From NCBI GenBank assembly GCA_031763025.1, contig JASSKH010000010.1, positions 8,387,427 to 8,451,426 of the forward strand: DNA of 64,000 bases. The letters are read 5' to 3'. Position 1 is the stretch's first letter; each line of letters opens with the position of its first letter. This DNA comes from Macrocystis pyrifera. Lineage: Eukaryota; Sar; Phaeophyceae; Laminariales; Laminariaceae. This document shows positions 22,301-32,124 of this stretch, piece after piece. The notes below the pieces were generated by a model. The model was not told where the DNA came from. It saw nothing but the letters and a program-made list of their open reading frames with translations, and made no database searches. The position numbers and the translations under genes were made by a program.

Positions 22301-23124
22301 GGTACGACAAAAACCGAAGCGAAAGCGGCGGTGGCGGGGGGTGAAAAATCCCCCAAGCCAGGACGGCGGTCGACGGTGGCGACGGAGGCAGATACACGAG
22401 CGACGAATCTCCCCGAAGGAGCAGAGAGGTCGTCAATCCTCATACGTGGCCCGTGTGTGCGAAAATCGCGAAAATCCGAAGGGGCGAGAGGTAGCCCACC
22501 CAAGACGGCACTTTCACTGCGGGACACCAGCCCACCCAAACCGACACCAGGGGTCGGCGAAGAGCTAGTGTGGAGCCCGCAGGCTCGGATGAGGAAGATA
22601 CCACCGTCCTCGATGGGGTTGAGGCAGCTAGACCCACTGCGGTCGTGTTCTGCGGCGGGCTCTGGCAAGCGGGAGAGGAAGTCAGCATTTCCGTTGGCGC
22701 TGCCCTTGCGGTACTCGAGGGTGTAGTCGAACGCAGTGAGGAACTCGAGCCACCGTTGGACTCGCGCGTTGTGGTCCCCTACTTTGGCGATACTCTCAAG
22801 TGCTTTGTGATCAAAAAATATTCGAAACTTCGTGCCCCACAGGTAACCTCGGAGTCGTTTGATAGCCCAGACAATGCTGCCAGCTTCCAGGTCCAACGGT
22901 GTCCAGTGCCTTTCGGAATCGAGGGTAGCGCGGCTGATATAAGCAATGGGCCGTACCGAGCCGTCCGGTTGTTCTTGTTCGAGCGCGGCACCGAAACCGT
23001 CGATGCAGGCGTCGCAGTACACGTGGAAGGGGCGGGAGCCGTCGGCTACGGCATCCCAGTCAGGGAAGACCAAAATCGGTGGGGCCGCGAGCTCGGCGAG
23101 GATCTGGCGGACGATAACTCCCAT
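22243..23124 (-). pseudogene. RNase H domain of pol
   Basis: Minus-strand segment with the Ty3/gypsy RNase H signatures: HVYCDACIDGFGAAL (first Asp), a Leu-Asp-Leu-Glu-Ala helix (Glu), FRIFFDHKAL (second Asp), then ADFLSRLPE at the end of the domain. It would degrade the RNA strand of the RNA-DNA hybrid. It is in a different frame from RT because of the 68-bp duplication at 23131-23266. It continues in frame into the linker until TAG at 22243. Confidence 0.9.
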
Positions 23125-24302
23125 AGCCGACGTGAAGACATACTTGACCCCCTTTCGGAGAAGGGCGGTGAGAGGACGTATCCGTTTAGACAGGTCGGCG
23201 TGAAGACATACTTGACCCCCTTTCGGAGAAGGGCGGTGAGAGGACGTATCCGTTTAGACAGGTCGGGCAGGAATTTGCGATAATATCCTACGCCACCCAT
23301 CAGGGCACGGACCTGCTTGAGGTTCTTGGGCATGGGCATTTTCAGCAAGGCCAAAACTTTTTCCGCATTAGGGCTTATACCCGCGGGCGAAATAGAGTGG
23401 CCCAGAAAATTGGCGTCCGTGGCGCCGAGGCGAGCCTTCGAGGGGGAGAGCTTGAGGTTGTGTTTGCACAGGCGTTCGAAGAGGGCTCGTATCGTCTTGA
23501 CGTGGGCCGTCGGGTCAGAGTCGAAAACGATCACATCATCAAGGTAGGCCGCCACCTGTACCAGGCCTTTAATGACTTCGTTAATCACTTTGACGAACCA
23601 ACCGGGCGAAGCACTGCTGCCTTGGGGCATGACGAGCCACTCGTAAAGGCCCGTGGGAGTGCAGAACGCCGTAAGAGGGACGATGTCCTTGTGCGCGGTA
23701 ATCTGGTGGAACGAGGAGACCAAATCGAAGAGGGAAAACACCAGTCCCTTCCCCAGGGAGTCGAGGACTTGGTCCACGCGAGGGATAGGCAGCTGGCTGA
23801 GTTTGCTGATCTGGTTGAGTTTTTTGTAGTTCACGGTGATCCGAACGCCACCAGACTTTTTCGGGATGACCACCAGCGGGCTCGAGTACGGAGAAGTCGA
23901 GTGCTGGATCAGGCCAGCCGCTAGGTACTGATCCAAGGTGGCCTCCACTTCCTTGGCCAGGATGGGGTTGATGCGGTGCGGCCTGGATGTGACAGGAGCG
24001 CTTCCTTCCGGGACCGAGATCACGAAAGGCATCAACGAGCAGGAACCAAAATCCGACTTGGACTTCGAGAAAACGTCAGGAAATTCGCAGAGGACGTCCC
24101 CCAGCTGTTCAATGGCCGCAGGGGTCCAGCCTGTGCCGTGGAGACCAAAAGCCACCTCCCGCAGATGTGCCGGCAAGCGTGCCCAGATGCGCAGGAACGA
24201 AGCGCGCTGTTCTGAGGTCAAACGCTCAAGCAGTGCAGGCGAGGGCGAGGCTGGAGCTGCGAGGGGGGGGGGGAGTAACTGCTGAAACCGGACACACCTC
24301 AC
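23046..24302 (-). pseudogene. Reverse transcriptase domain of pol
   Basis: Clear Ty3/gypsy RT: SSPLVVIPKKSGGVRITVNY, FSLFDLVSSFHQI (motif A Asp), PQGSSASPGWF (motif B), AYLDDVIVF (catalytic Y-L-D-D), and the thumb segment LGHSISPAGISPNAEKVLAL with VGYYRKFLPDLSKRIRPL. The frame opens right after a TAG next to GTG at 24302, so there is no real start here; it is an internal piece of a gag-pol polyprotein. The last 50 codons (below 23199) are out of frame because of the 68-bp duplication. Confidence 0.95.
23131..23266 (-). repeat. 68-bp perfect tandem duplication in pol
   Basis: Units 23131-23198 and 23199-23266 are identical, starting cgtgaagacatacttgaccc. Because 68 is not a multiple of three, the second copy shifts RT out of frame with RNase H. 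Confidence 0.97.
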
Positions 24303-24689
24303 CTAGTCCGGAGGGAGGGCTGGGGGGCTCGGTTGTCCTGCTGCAAAACGTCCAGCGGAACGCTCAACAGTGGGGCGTGGGCGACGCCGAGGACATCCCC
24401 CGGCTCGAGAGCCGCCACTCCAACGAGGGGAAGAACCTGCCGTCCGGAGGAGACGAAGTGCTCCTCGACCGAGGGTAGGTCGGGCTGGGGCATCATGTCG
24501 ACCAAGTAGTGTCCAGTGAGGGCCGGGGAGCCATCGCTCCGAACCAAATTGACAGCAAGCAGCTGGGGAGCGTCTGACAGGGTGACGCTTGCTGCGCCCT
24601 CGTAGCGTAGATGGAAGCCTCCACCCGAAGCGGCGGAGTCGATGGCGTACACAGACATGCCCGTCGGGGCGTGGTGAACTAACTCCAGC

Positions 24690-25075
24690 TCGCCAAAAAC
24701 GCGTTGATCAGACGGCCGAGGTGGCAGAGAGCGGTAGGAGCGGCTATTAAAGCGCATCCAGCTGTCACGTCCCAATAATACAGCATGCTGCATCACCGAC
24801 GGGGGAACCACGCAGGCCCAAACTGCGAGGGAGCAAGTAGGCTCATTTTCTCGAAAAAATTGGACGCTCAGGCGCACGCTCGTCGAAGTCTTCAGAGGGG
24901 TCGATTCGCCAAAAAAAAAAAAAACAAGAACGAGGGGCGCCGTTCTGCTCGCACGCGAGGGAGGCCGCACCAACCGAGTGCATGCGATCCAAAACATCTC
25001 GCCGGATGAAAGTCTGCGGGGAGCCAGTGTCGAGAAGCGCCACGCAACCAAAAGGTGCAAGAACGCCAGCTCCGC
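24690..25075 (-). pseudogene. Retropepsin-like protease domain
   Basis: The active-site loop FGCVALLDTGSPQTFI lies at about 25004-25051. The second half with PSVMQHAVLLGRDSWMRF, the LLGRD motif of retropepsins, lies in another frame downstream. The frame change falls within a run of 14 A on the plus strand (24911-24924; U run in element RNA). The enzyme would act as a dimer to cut the gag-pol polyprotein. Either a homopolymer indel killed the gene or transcriptional or ribosomal slippage on the U run could rejoin it. Confidence 0.85.
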
Positions 25076-25382
25076 TGTGAATCGCGATTTTCGTTGTAAA
25101 AGAGGCGTCATCGAGGGTAATGGTACCCCCGACGAGGCAGGGGCCGTGTTCTGGCAGCGCGAGGGAGGGGTCGACACTAGGTGCGACAGCCAAAATCTCC
25201 GGGCTGTGATCAGCCGGCGCGTCAGAAAAATAGGTCGAAACCTCCAAAGGAGGACCTGGGCAAACGCGGGCCACGGCCAAAGGGTGGGGCGGCGCTGGTG
25301 TAATCTCATGAATTCTGTCAGGTCTGGTTGGGGTGCAGAATTGGTGAGAGGAGGCGGGGTTTGCCAACCCGGCCTCACTTGA

Positions 25383-25841
25383 TCGGAGGGTGTCGTGAAC
25401 GGCGGAAAGAGCTTTACCGAGCAAATTTTTTCCACGCCACCGAGAGGGGTCGTGAGCTTCGGGGTCGTCTGCCCGCAAACCGATGCCCCACACGGCATCA
25501 AAAGGGCTGGCTTCAGCCAAAAATTTGGTGCCAGTGCTCAATAGGTGCTGCTTCATGACCGGGTTCTGCGAGAACTTGGCAAAATTACCAGCAAGGACGG
25601 CGTCTTCCCGAACACGGTCCCAGATAGCGCAGTCGAAGTTATGCACGCCTCGACCGAGGCGTTTGTGCTCGCGTGGGTCTGGCGAGGCCATAATCCGCTC
25701 CGCTGAGCCGTGGTCCTGGAAAAGGCGAGCCTTTTCAGCCATCATATACTGCTCCGCGCAGGAAGATGATACATCGTCGACGACAAAAGACGAGGGGGAC
25801 CACTGCGAAAAATAAGAGGGCGGCTGCCAGAACAGTACCAC
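25383..25841 (-). CDS. NADAR (DUF1768/YbiA-like) domain inside pol
   Basis: Lies in a 368-codon open frame (24843-25949); residues about 37-189 form a full-length NADAR domain. Visible family features: FWQPPSYFSQWSPSSF at the start, EQYMMAEKARLF, LGRGVHNFD, an isolated Trp at 110, LAGNFAKFSQNP, LLSTGTKFLAEASP, AVWGIGL, and RWRGKNLLGKAL near the end. NADAR enzymes cleave N-glycosidic bonds: YbiA-type proteins act on early riboflavin intermediates, and the NADAR part of some bacterial DarT/DarG systems removes ADP-ribose from guanine. It sits directly upstream of, and in frame with, the protease active site, so it was made as part of the polyprotein. A run of 11 G at 25918-25928 marks a frame break on its upstream side. 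No stop or frameshift inside the domain. The role in the element is unknown. Confidence 0.93.
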
Positions 25842-25928
25842 CCGCTCCGTTATATACTCGAGAGTAGGGTCAAAAACCGACGGTGCCGAGTCGTCGGTGG
25901 CCGCGGTTGAGGCGTGTGGGGGGGGGGG

Positions 25929-26821
25929 AGTGTGCTTCTCTGAGAACACTGAGCCCCTGGTGCACGAGGCGAGTCCGGTTCCACGTATACTGGCTCTGTG
26001 TCACCATTGCCCGTAGGCAAAAAATCGCCAGAAGGTTCTCTTGCTGCGCCCGATGATCTCTGTCCTGGACCAAAGGGGGCAGGGGGCTCTGAGCCCGTTC
26101 TGCTTGACGAGGGCTGCGATTCTTCCGAATTTAACGGGTATGCTGTCCGGTTGATCTGACCGGAGGCCGTGGAGTCACCACTGGCTCGACGGACAGTGCC
26201 AGGTTTTTTCCTGTTCCACTGGAGCCGAAGGAGCGCTGCGCACATGGAGTGGCGTGCGCGAAGACGAAAGAGGGCCTGCAGACCCTGTAGACGTCTTCAA
26301 GAACGGCGCTCGGGTGGGGGGCAACAAAGGGTCCACCGGAGAGAGCTTCCATCCTGTAGACCTGGTGGGGAAGGGGGACGAGGTAGCTAATCTTGTCGAC
26401 TCCTCCTTAATAGGAAAAAGGGTGGAGCGGCCACCGTTATTGCAAGGAAACGCCGAGTCGAGCTTCAACCGAGATCTCGGAGTTTCGGTGTTTGCCCTCC
26501 CGCACCTCAAACCGACCGCCACCGCATGGCCGGGAGGTGTAGGAGGGGGACACCCTCGCTGAAAAAGACAACGCGACGGCGCGACACCCGTCGTGTGGCG
26601 CGGTGCGTGGTTTGGGAGAGAGGCGTTTATCGCGCCTGCTCTCGTGCCCAGGTTGAGGGGAGCGGCGTTTGAGGCGCGGGCTCCCGACGTCGGGGAAGGC
26701 GCCTGAGGGCTCCCCGGAAAAAGCTGTGGAGCTGAGTCGCTGCGTCGGTCCGAAGTACGGAGTAACGCGCGGGGCGGGAGCGGAGTACTGAGCGAGCCTG
26801 GGACGCGAGCATCTTGTGAAA
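25929..26821 (-). other. Proline/serine-rich linker between gag and NADAR
   Basis: Overlapping minus-strand frames (25850-26245 and 26175-26843) rich in Pro, Ser, Arg and Gly without a recognisable fold. Probably polyprotein linker with frameshifts. The frame at 25850-26245 runs into the NADAR frame across the 11-G run. Confidence 0.5.
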
Positions 26822-27667
26822 TCAAGGTTTTTTCTCCTGACAATGCTGGCGGCGGGCGGTCAGGAGAAGCCGAACCGCCGTCGACCTGTCAGTTACCGGT
26901 ACGGAAGGTGCCTGGCTGGCTTCCATTCGGGTTTCCGCCCGAGGTATGTGAGGCGCCGTAGCGAACCCCCGAGACGGGAGCCGGAGCGGAAGAGGCAGGG
27001 GCGGTCGAACCACCATGATGGCCGGGGTGGGAATGCTGGTGTCCTCGTGCCGCGTGTGTGTTGTAGCCATCACCTTGTCTGTGTTGCTGACCCTGACCGT
27101 GATGTTGCCCACGCGAGGGGCCGGGGCGACGCCTGTGTTTCTGCTGGTTGTTTTTTTTTCGGTCGTGAATTGTTCTCGCGCGCGGTGTCTGATCATGCGT
27201 TCTTGCCAACGACGGAACGCCTCGCCGTCGTCGCCGAGCGTTCCGAGGTCGGGGTTCAAGATACCACTAAGGTTTAAAAAAGGGTGCCTACACTGACGAA
27301 GAGAGTGTGTGTCTTCGTGACAGTTTAAACAGCGTCCTCGGTTTTCGCTGAGGGCGGCTGCGCGAGCGGACGATGAAAGTAGGCCGCTCCAGAGGGGAGG
27401 CTCCTCGGTCTGGATGGACATGCAAACGGCGAGAACTTCGGCATAGTGGTGTTCTTCAAGGGGCCAGCAGTTGGAAGAGGTGTCAAGCCACGGGTCGAGG
27501 CAGTCAGGGATGGATTTGTGGACATTCATCACAAGCGGATTATTGCGCGATCCCGTCTGCCAAGAAGGCGACTGGGGAAGCGTCCGGCCCTGGCCGCGAC
27601 CAATATTGGCGGGCCGGGGCCCCGACGGGGCGGATGACCGCGCACCCGACGACGAAGAAGCAGGCAA
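26822..27667 (-). pseudogene. Gag C-terminal part with CCHC zinc knuckle
   Basis: The frame carries one perfect retroviral-type zinc knuckle, CLNCHEDTHSLRQC (C-x2-C-x4-H-x4-C), at about 27290-27331. This is the nucleocapsid function that binds element RNA. Surrounding sequence is Arg/Pro-rich. The frame differs from the upstream gag segment; at least one indel lies between 27665 and 27775. Confidence 0.85.
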
Positions 27668-27725
27668 AGAAAATATTTTTCGCCGTTGACGGCAGGTGTC
27701 TTATTATTCGCAAGAGTCTCGAAAG

Positions 27726-29006
27726 CTAACCACATGGCGTCCAAAGTGCCGAACGGCCTCGAAACCGTAGCCAAACTCCCGGGTACAGCGTCGGCATCAA
27801 GCTAGGGTGCTGCTCGTTCACTGCCATCCGAACTACCTCCAAAACGACCTCCACCCCCGGTGCCAAAACACGCTCAGTCCCCGTCGCTGCGGACACCACC
27901 CCTCGCAATGCACGACTAAAATCGCAAAAAGGGGTCCCGTTAGCCACGCCAAAATTATGCAACTTGGTGTAGCTGGCCCCCGTGTTGGTGCGGTCAAAGT
28001 GGTGGCTCAGCAACCTCAGGAGGAGCGTGAACGCCTCCGGTCCCGACGATCCTGCTGCGAGGGCGCGCGACACCTGTCCAAAAAAATCATCCATCAAGGT
28101 AGTGAGAGGGGCGGTCGTAGACTTGTCAGGCGTGATGGCGCGCGCGAAGGATTTCTTGAGAGGGTACTCCCAACCGGGGATCCAGTTAGTAGAACTAAGG
28201 CCTTCATGGCTGCCATCGTTGCACATCATGAGAATATCAGAGGCGGAGGCCTTTACCGAACGCATGAGTTGCTGTGCGGCCTCGCAAGGGTCGATCGAGG
28301 AGGGCAAAGGCAAGACAGAAATGCGCGAAATATCCTTCAGTCCCAGGCGTTTGTACGCCCGTTGTACGTCGGCAGCGTGCTGTTTCGCGGCGGCAGCGGC
28401 GGCGGAGTCGATCGCCGAAGTTCGGTCGTGAGCAAGGTTAGATGACACAGGCAAGGCGCGGTCATCGGGCATGGTCAAACGACCAAGACGCACGGCGGAA
28501 GAAGCAACCTCAGTCAGCGAGGGAATCACTTGCCTCTTGCTGATGGCGTGCTTCGCTGGAACGGGGGCTCTGGTGTTGCCATCCGAGGAAGAGCTGGGGG
28601 AAGTAGCTCGACCAGAGTTGTCCCGCGGGCCGTACCGACCGTCACCCGATCGCTCCTTCCCCTTCCACCGGTTTTTTTCTCCGTCCAGTCCCGTTGCGCC
28701 GAGACGAACTGCCACTCGTTTCCCCGCCCGAGCCCCGGCGGAGCCTGCTGTCCGGACCGGTCGGATCCCTTCCAACCCTCGTGCGCTGGCGGGCCTGGTC
28801 GCCAGCGCGGTTGTGAGCGCGGTCTCCGGCCACAGAGCTGTCGCCAGTTCCCCCGTGGCCGCTGGAGGAGGTGGGGCGGTGTCCAGCTTCCGGGATCGAG
28901 TAAGAGAGGGGGGGGGGTCCTGGGGGGCAGCGCGCTCCCCGCCGCCTGCAATGAAGCTGGTACGCGGCCGGTCTCGGCCATTGAACCGTGGCGGAAGACG
29001 CTTCAT
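27726..29006 (-). pseudogene. Gag central part (capsid-like)
   Basis: 426-codon frame. The first half is Pro/Arg/Gly-rich and disordered. From about residue 200 it becomes globular and helical: LMDDFFGQVSRALAAGSSG, EAFTLLLRLLSHHFD, and a conserved-looking GTPFCDFSRALRGVVS, a layout compatible with a Ty3 gag capsid. The position upstream of the zinc knuckle supports this. No firm family motif exists for gag capsids, so the call rests on context. The frame breaks just before the knuckle segment. Confidence 0.6.
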
Positions 29007-29055
29007 GGGCCCTCCGTAGGCTCACCACCAGAGCCATTGTGTAGGCCTGGAGCTG

Positions 29056-29676
29056 TTAGTCCGACCAGGAGACGTCTGACATTCCCAGCCAAGCGTCGTG
29101 GACCGAGAGGCCTTCGGCCGGCAGCTCGCGTCGGAGGCGGCGAGCTGCAGAGACCACCAGAGCCGCCTCCTCGGGGGGGAAGCACGGGTTGGGCTCGGCC
29201 GCCATGCAGGCGACACTCCCCTGTAAAAAATCCAGGTCCCCGGGGCGCTTGGTCCGGGCGTCGATCGCGAGCACAGCGGGGGAACACGGGTCCGTGGGGC
29301 CAAGGCCGGGGGCTGGAGCGGCCTTCGCGGTGGTGGAGGCAAGTGGAAGGTTCTCCGCTGATGCCCTCGCCTGGCCGGCCCGGCTGGTCGCGGAGGAAGC
29401 AGCCGCCCGGGCAGCCCGCAGCGCCTCACTGCCCCGAGATATGGAGTCTCGCGCACAAGAGGCGGAGCGAGCGGCTTCCTCGGAAGCCGTGGCGGCAGCC
29501 GTGGCGATGGCGACGGCGGCCCGTGGAAGCGCGGGCGGCAGCTGCAGCCTCGAGCTCGGCCGATACACGCGTCCGTGCTCGATGGCTAGCCGTTGTCGCC
29601 GAGGCAGCCCCAAGGGCCTCGGCGGAGGCCAAAGCCTGCTGGGCTGCGAGGACGTCGGGGTGGGTGTCTGTTGCAT
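29056..29676 (-). pseudogene. Gag N-terminal region, alanine-rich segment
   Basis: 206-codon minus-strand frame rich in Ala, Arg and Ser (AAAVAIATAAATASEEAARS-like composition), a possible long helix, ending at 29056. Part of the extended gag region; no domain recognised. Strong GC bias makes antisense ORFs here long as well, so confidence is limited. Confidence 0.4.
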
Positions 29677-29901
29677 CAGGAGCCCGTGTGGCCGTGACAG
29701 TGTCGGCCTGGCCGGGCGCGGGGCGATCGGCGGTTGTCCCCGCTTCGAGGCTGGACTGGTTGGCCCAGCGCTGAATGACCGCCGCTTGCTCCTCCGGCGA
29801 GAGGGAGTTCCACGCCCCAGGTAGTTGGGGGGGGGGACTGGGTACTGCCCGGGTCCTAGGCCGCCGGTGCTGCGGCCTTCCCGGTTGCCAGCCGCTCGTC
29901 C

Positions 29902-30939
29902 TCAGAGTCCGGGGGCTCGAAGTCCACGGCGTCGTCCAGAGACGTGGGGCCCGCGGGCTCGGGTGTCCACGCTCCCGAAGAGGGGGAGGAGCCGTAAGTC
30001 CTCAGGCCTCTGGAGGACCTGGCGGGGCTGGGTGATCCCTCCCATGCTTTTGTTGTCCGTGACATGCTGAGGCGGGGCGGGCGGAAAACACCAGGGCAAA
30101 GGGCGACGCCGGGGCAGGGGGGACACCGAGGCGGGGTAGGACGGAAAATGGCGGTTCTCAGGGTCGTGGTGGGTAGGAACAGCGGCGGCAGGAGCTGCAG
30201 CTTGTGCTTCAGCAACTTGTATAGCTGTGATCAAGGCCTGGCGCGCCAGTCGGCGGGCACTACGAGCACTTGGGGAGCGAGCCTCGACCCTAGGTAGTGT
30301 CGTGGTAGGGTGGCGGCTGCCGCGGTTTATATGCGTACTAACAGCAAGTGTAGTTGGTGTTGGCGCGTCTCCGATACTGGAGGGCCTATCAAAAGCCTCG
30401 TCCCCTCTAGCAGCAGTATTAGAACTGGCATCGGAACGAGAATGCACAACCGGATCGCCGCGGGTAGCTACAGCAGTGGGCACGTCGGTAGTGGAGGGCC
30501 TATCAAAAACACCATCCACTCGAGCAGCAGTATTAAAACTCGCATCAGGGCGAGAATTCTCAGCAGCAACGTCACGGGGAGCCACAGTAGCGGGCACTCC
30601 GGTACGGGGGGGCCTATCTAAAGCATCGTCCTCACTAACAGCAGTATTAAAACTCGCATCAGGACGAGAATTCTCAGCAGAAACGTCGCGGGTAGCCACA
30701 GTAGCGGGCACGCCGGTACTGGGGGGCCTATCAAAAACATCGTCCTCACTAACAGCAGTATTAAAACTCGCATCAGTAGTGGAATTTCCAGTGGAATCGG
30801 CGTGGGTGGTTACAGCAGCGGGCGAAAAGGACGCAATACTGAATCCAGTGTGCCATCTTGTGGGCGAGGAGCGGGAAAAAAAATTCGCGAGCGGCCGTGG
30901 TGCTCCCGCTATCAGCAGCATGAAAACTCGAACCAGCAC
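29902..30939 (-). pseudogene. Gag N-terminal region with four 38-residue repeats
   Basis: 345-codon frame. Residues about 35-190 hold four tandem copies of a 38-residue unit (114 bp at DNA level, 30382 to about 30838) with the pattern DASFNTA..DD.FDRP..T.VPA. The unit is polar and probably disordered. A short helical Ala-rich stretch (AIQVAEAQAAAPAAA) follows. No known domain. Such an array is unusual for gag and may act as a multivalent binding or spacer segment. Confidence 0.5.
30382..30838 (-). repeat. Four tandem 114-bp coding repeats
   Basis: Anchor gggcctatc occurs at 30382, 30496, 30610 and 30724, an exact 114-bp period. Units differ by scattered substitutions, mostly keeping the frame. 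Confidence 0.9.
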
Positions 30940-31282
30940 TGTAATTTCCAGGATCTCTGTTTGTAGCTCCTACTATAGCAGCGCGGGAAGCAGGCTCAAC
31001 AACGAAATCCAGCGTGCCATCGTTTGGCCGCGGCACGGAAAAAAACAATCAGGAGCGGCAACATCACGCGTGGTCATCCTACGAGTACGAGCAGAGTCGA
31101 ACAACAATGGAATGCGAGGCGGAAAAACAGTCTCAAATACTCTCTCATCTGGCCCCGAAGCAGGTAGATCCAGCGGCGCAGAGCGCAACTGGGATGCCTC
31201 CAGGTCGCTGCGTCCAAGTTTGTCCGACGTGCTCCGGTCCGGAGCGGACGCAGCTGGCTCCCCGGGTTGGCTGGGTACGCGC

Positions 31283-31732
31283 TCAGCGGAGCGGGGCTTC
31301 CAGGTGGCTTGGACAGCAGAGGTCACGAGTGGGGAGACAATGCTGCAAGACCCAAGGCCTGGCTGGTGGCGCGCGTCGCGCTCTCGAAGGAGCGGGGCGT
31401 CCAGTTGTCTTGGGCGGCAGAGCTCGCTCAGCCGAGCGAGGCACAGAAGGGATCTTGGATGAGGTCCGTCTAGCGGAGGCTGCTCGGGCCCCGTCAGGGG
31501 GCTCCGGTCGAAGCTCTTTCTCCTCATCATGTTTTGTTGTACAAGGCGCTCGATCCACGTCGTTCTGATGGGGCTCCTGCCTAGACTCGTGCTCCACTTG
31601 TTGGTCTGTTGTACAAGGCGCTCGATCCACATCGACGGGCCTTGGGCGGTGGGGCACTGAGGGGCCCGGAGCCTCAGCGGCTCGGCCACCGTGAGGGGAA
31701 GCAGACCCTTCCACCTCTTGAGTCTCCATCAT
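31283..31732 (-). pseudogene. Probable gag start segment
   Basis: The first ATG after the primer-binding site on the minus strand is at 31732, about 95 nt downstream of it, so this is the likely start of gag. The 149-codon frame is polar and contains an internal duplication (DVDRAPCTT twice, about 27 residues apart). It runs out of frame near 31283. No domain recognised. Confidence 0.5.
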
Positions 31733-31827
31733 GCAGTGGCCGGAACAAACTCTTACTCAACAACAATAGGAAAGCAAACAAATAAAAACAGTGACAAACA
31801 ACGCAAACCGACAAAAAAGCGGAAAGT

Positions 31828-31845
31828 CCTAAGCCGAAGACGCCA
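31828..31845 (-). promoter_or_regulatory. Candidate primer-binding site of the chromovirus
   Basis: Two bases beyond the inner edge of the 5' LTR, the minus strand reads TGGCGTCTTCGGCTTAGG. A TGG start is expected for pairing with the CCA end of a tRNA primer. Which tRNA is not determinable here. Confidence 0.6.
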
Positions 31846-31847
31846 CT

Positions 31848-32124
31848 TGTAAAGATCCCGGGTTGCGGGACACTTTGTATCCCTGGACAGGTCTTCCTTT
31901 TAAGTCGGTAAACATTGCACTCACATGTGTTGTTTGCTTAGCTATAGAGAAGAGCAGTTTTATTCCTTTCGTGCACGCGGAGACTGAGACCGAGCTCGTG
32001 CTCCTCTGGAAAACCCCTGGTTTTCCATCTAAGATACGCCTTCCAAGTACTACAAATACGTTCCCCGTGACTAAACCCAGGTAGTTACCGGGCTTTCAAT
32101 CTCATACAAAACCATATCTTAACA
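31848..32124 (-). repeat. 5' LTR of the chromovirus
   Basis: 277 bp, about 7 substitutions from the other LTR and no indels. For minus-strand transcription this copy would carry the promoter. Confidence 0.95.

Larger units (their letters stand above)
18638..32124 (-). mobile_element. Ty3/gypsy chromovirus carrying a NADAR domain (degenerate copy)
   Basis: Complete 13,487-bp element. The two LTRs (18638-18914 and 31848-32124) are both 277 bp, differ at about 7 positions, and end TGTTAAG..CTTAACA (TGTAAAG at the start of the right copy). Flanks share TTTC (18634-18637 and 32125-32128) as a 4-bp target duplication. Coding runs on the minus strand: gag-like region (31.7-26.8 kb), NADAR (25.8-25.4 kb), retropepsin, RT, RNase H, integrase, chromodomain and a Tudor-like tail (to 19.4 kb). 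RT-RNase H-integrase order and the chromodomain define it as Ty3/gypsy chromovirus-like. It is long for this group because of an extended gag region and linkers. Frameshifts, a nonsense codon and a 68-bp duplication make it non-autonomous. About 2.5 percent LTR divergence suggests an old rather than a fresh insertion. Confidence 0.95.

Noticed and set aside
28530-29774. 414-codon plus-strand ORF
   Set aside because: Antisense to the gag region; Arg/Pro/Gly-rich from high GC, with no motif.
30227-31462. 411-codon plus-strand ORF
   Set aside because: Antisense to the gag repeats; the minus frame fits the element's orientation and its ATG after the primer site.
18638-32124. Integrated large DNA virus
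   Set aside because: LTRs, gag-like zinc knuckle, RT, RNase H, integrase and chromodomain show an LTR retrotransposon; no viral capsid or polymerase genes.
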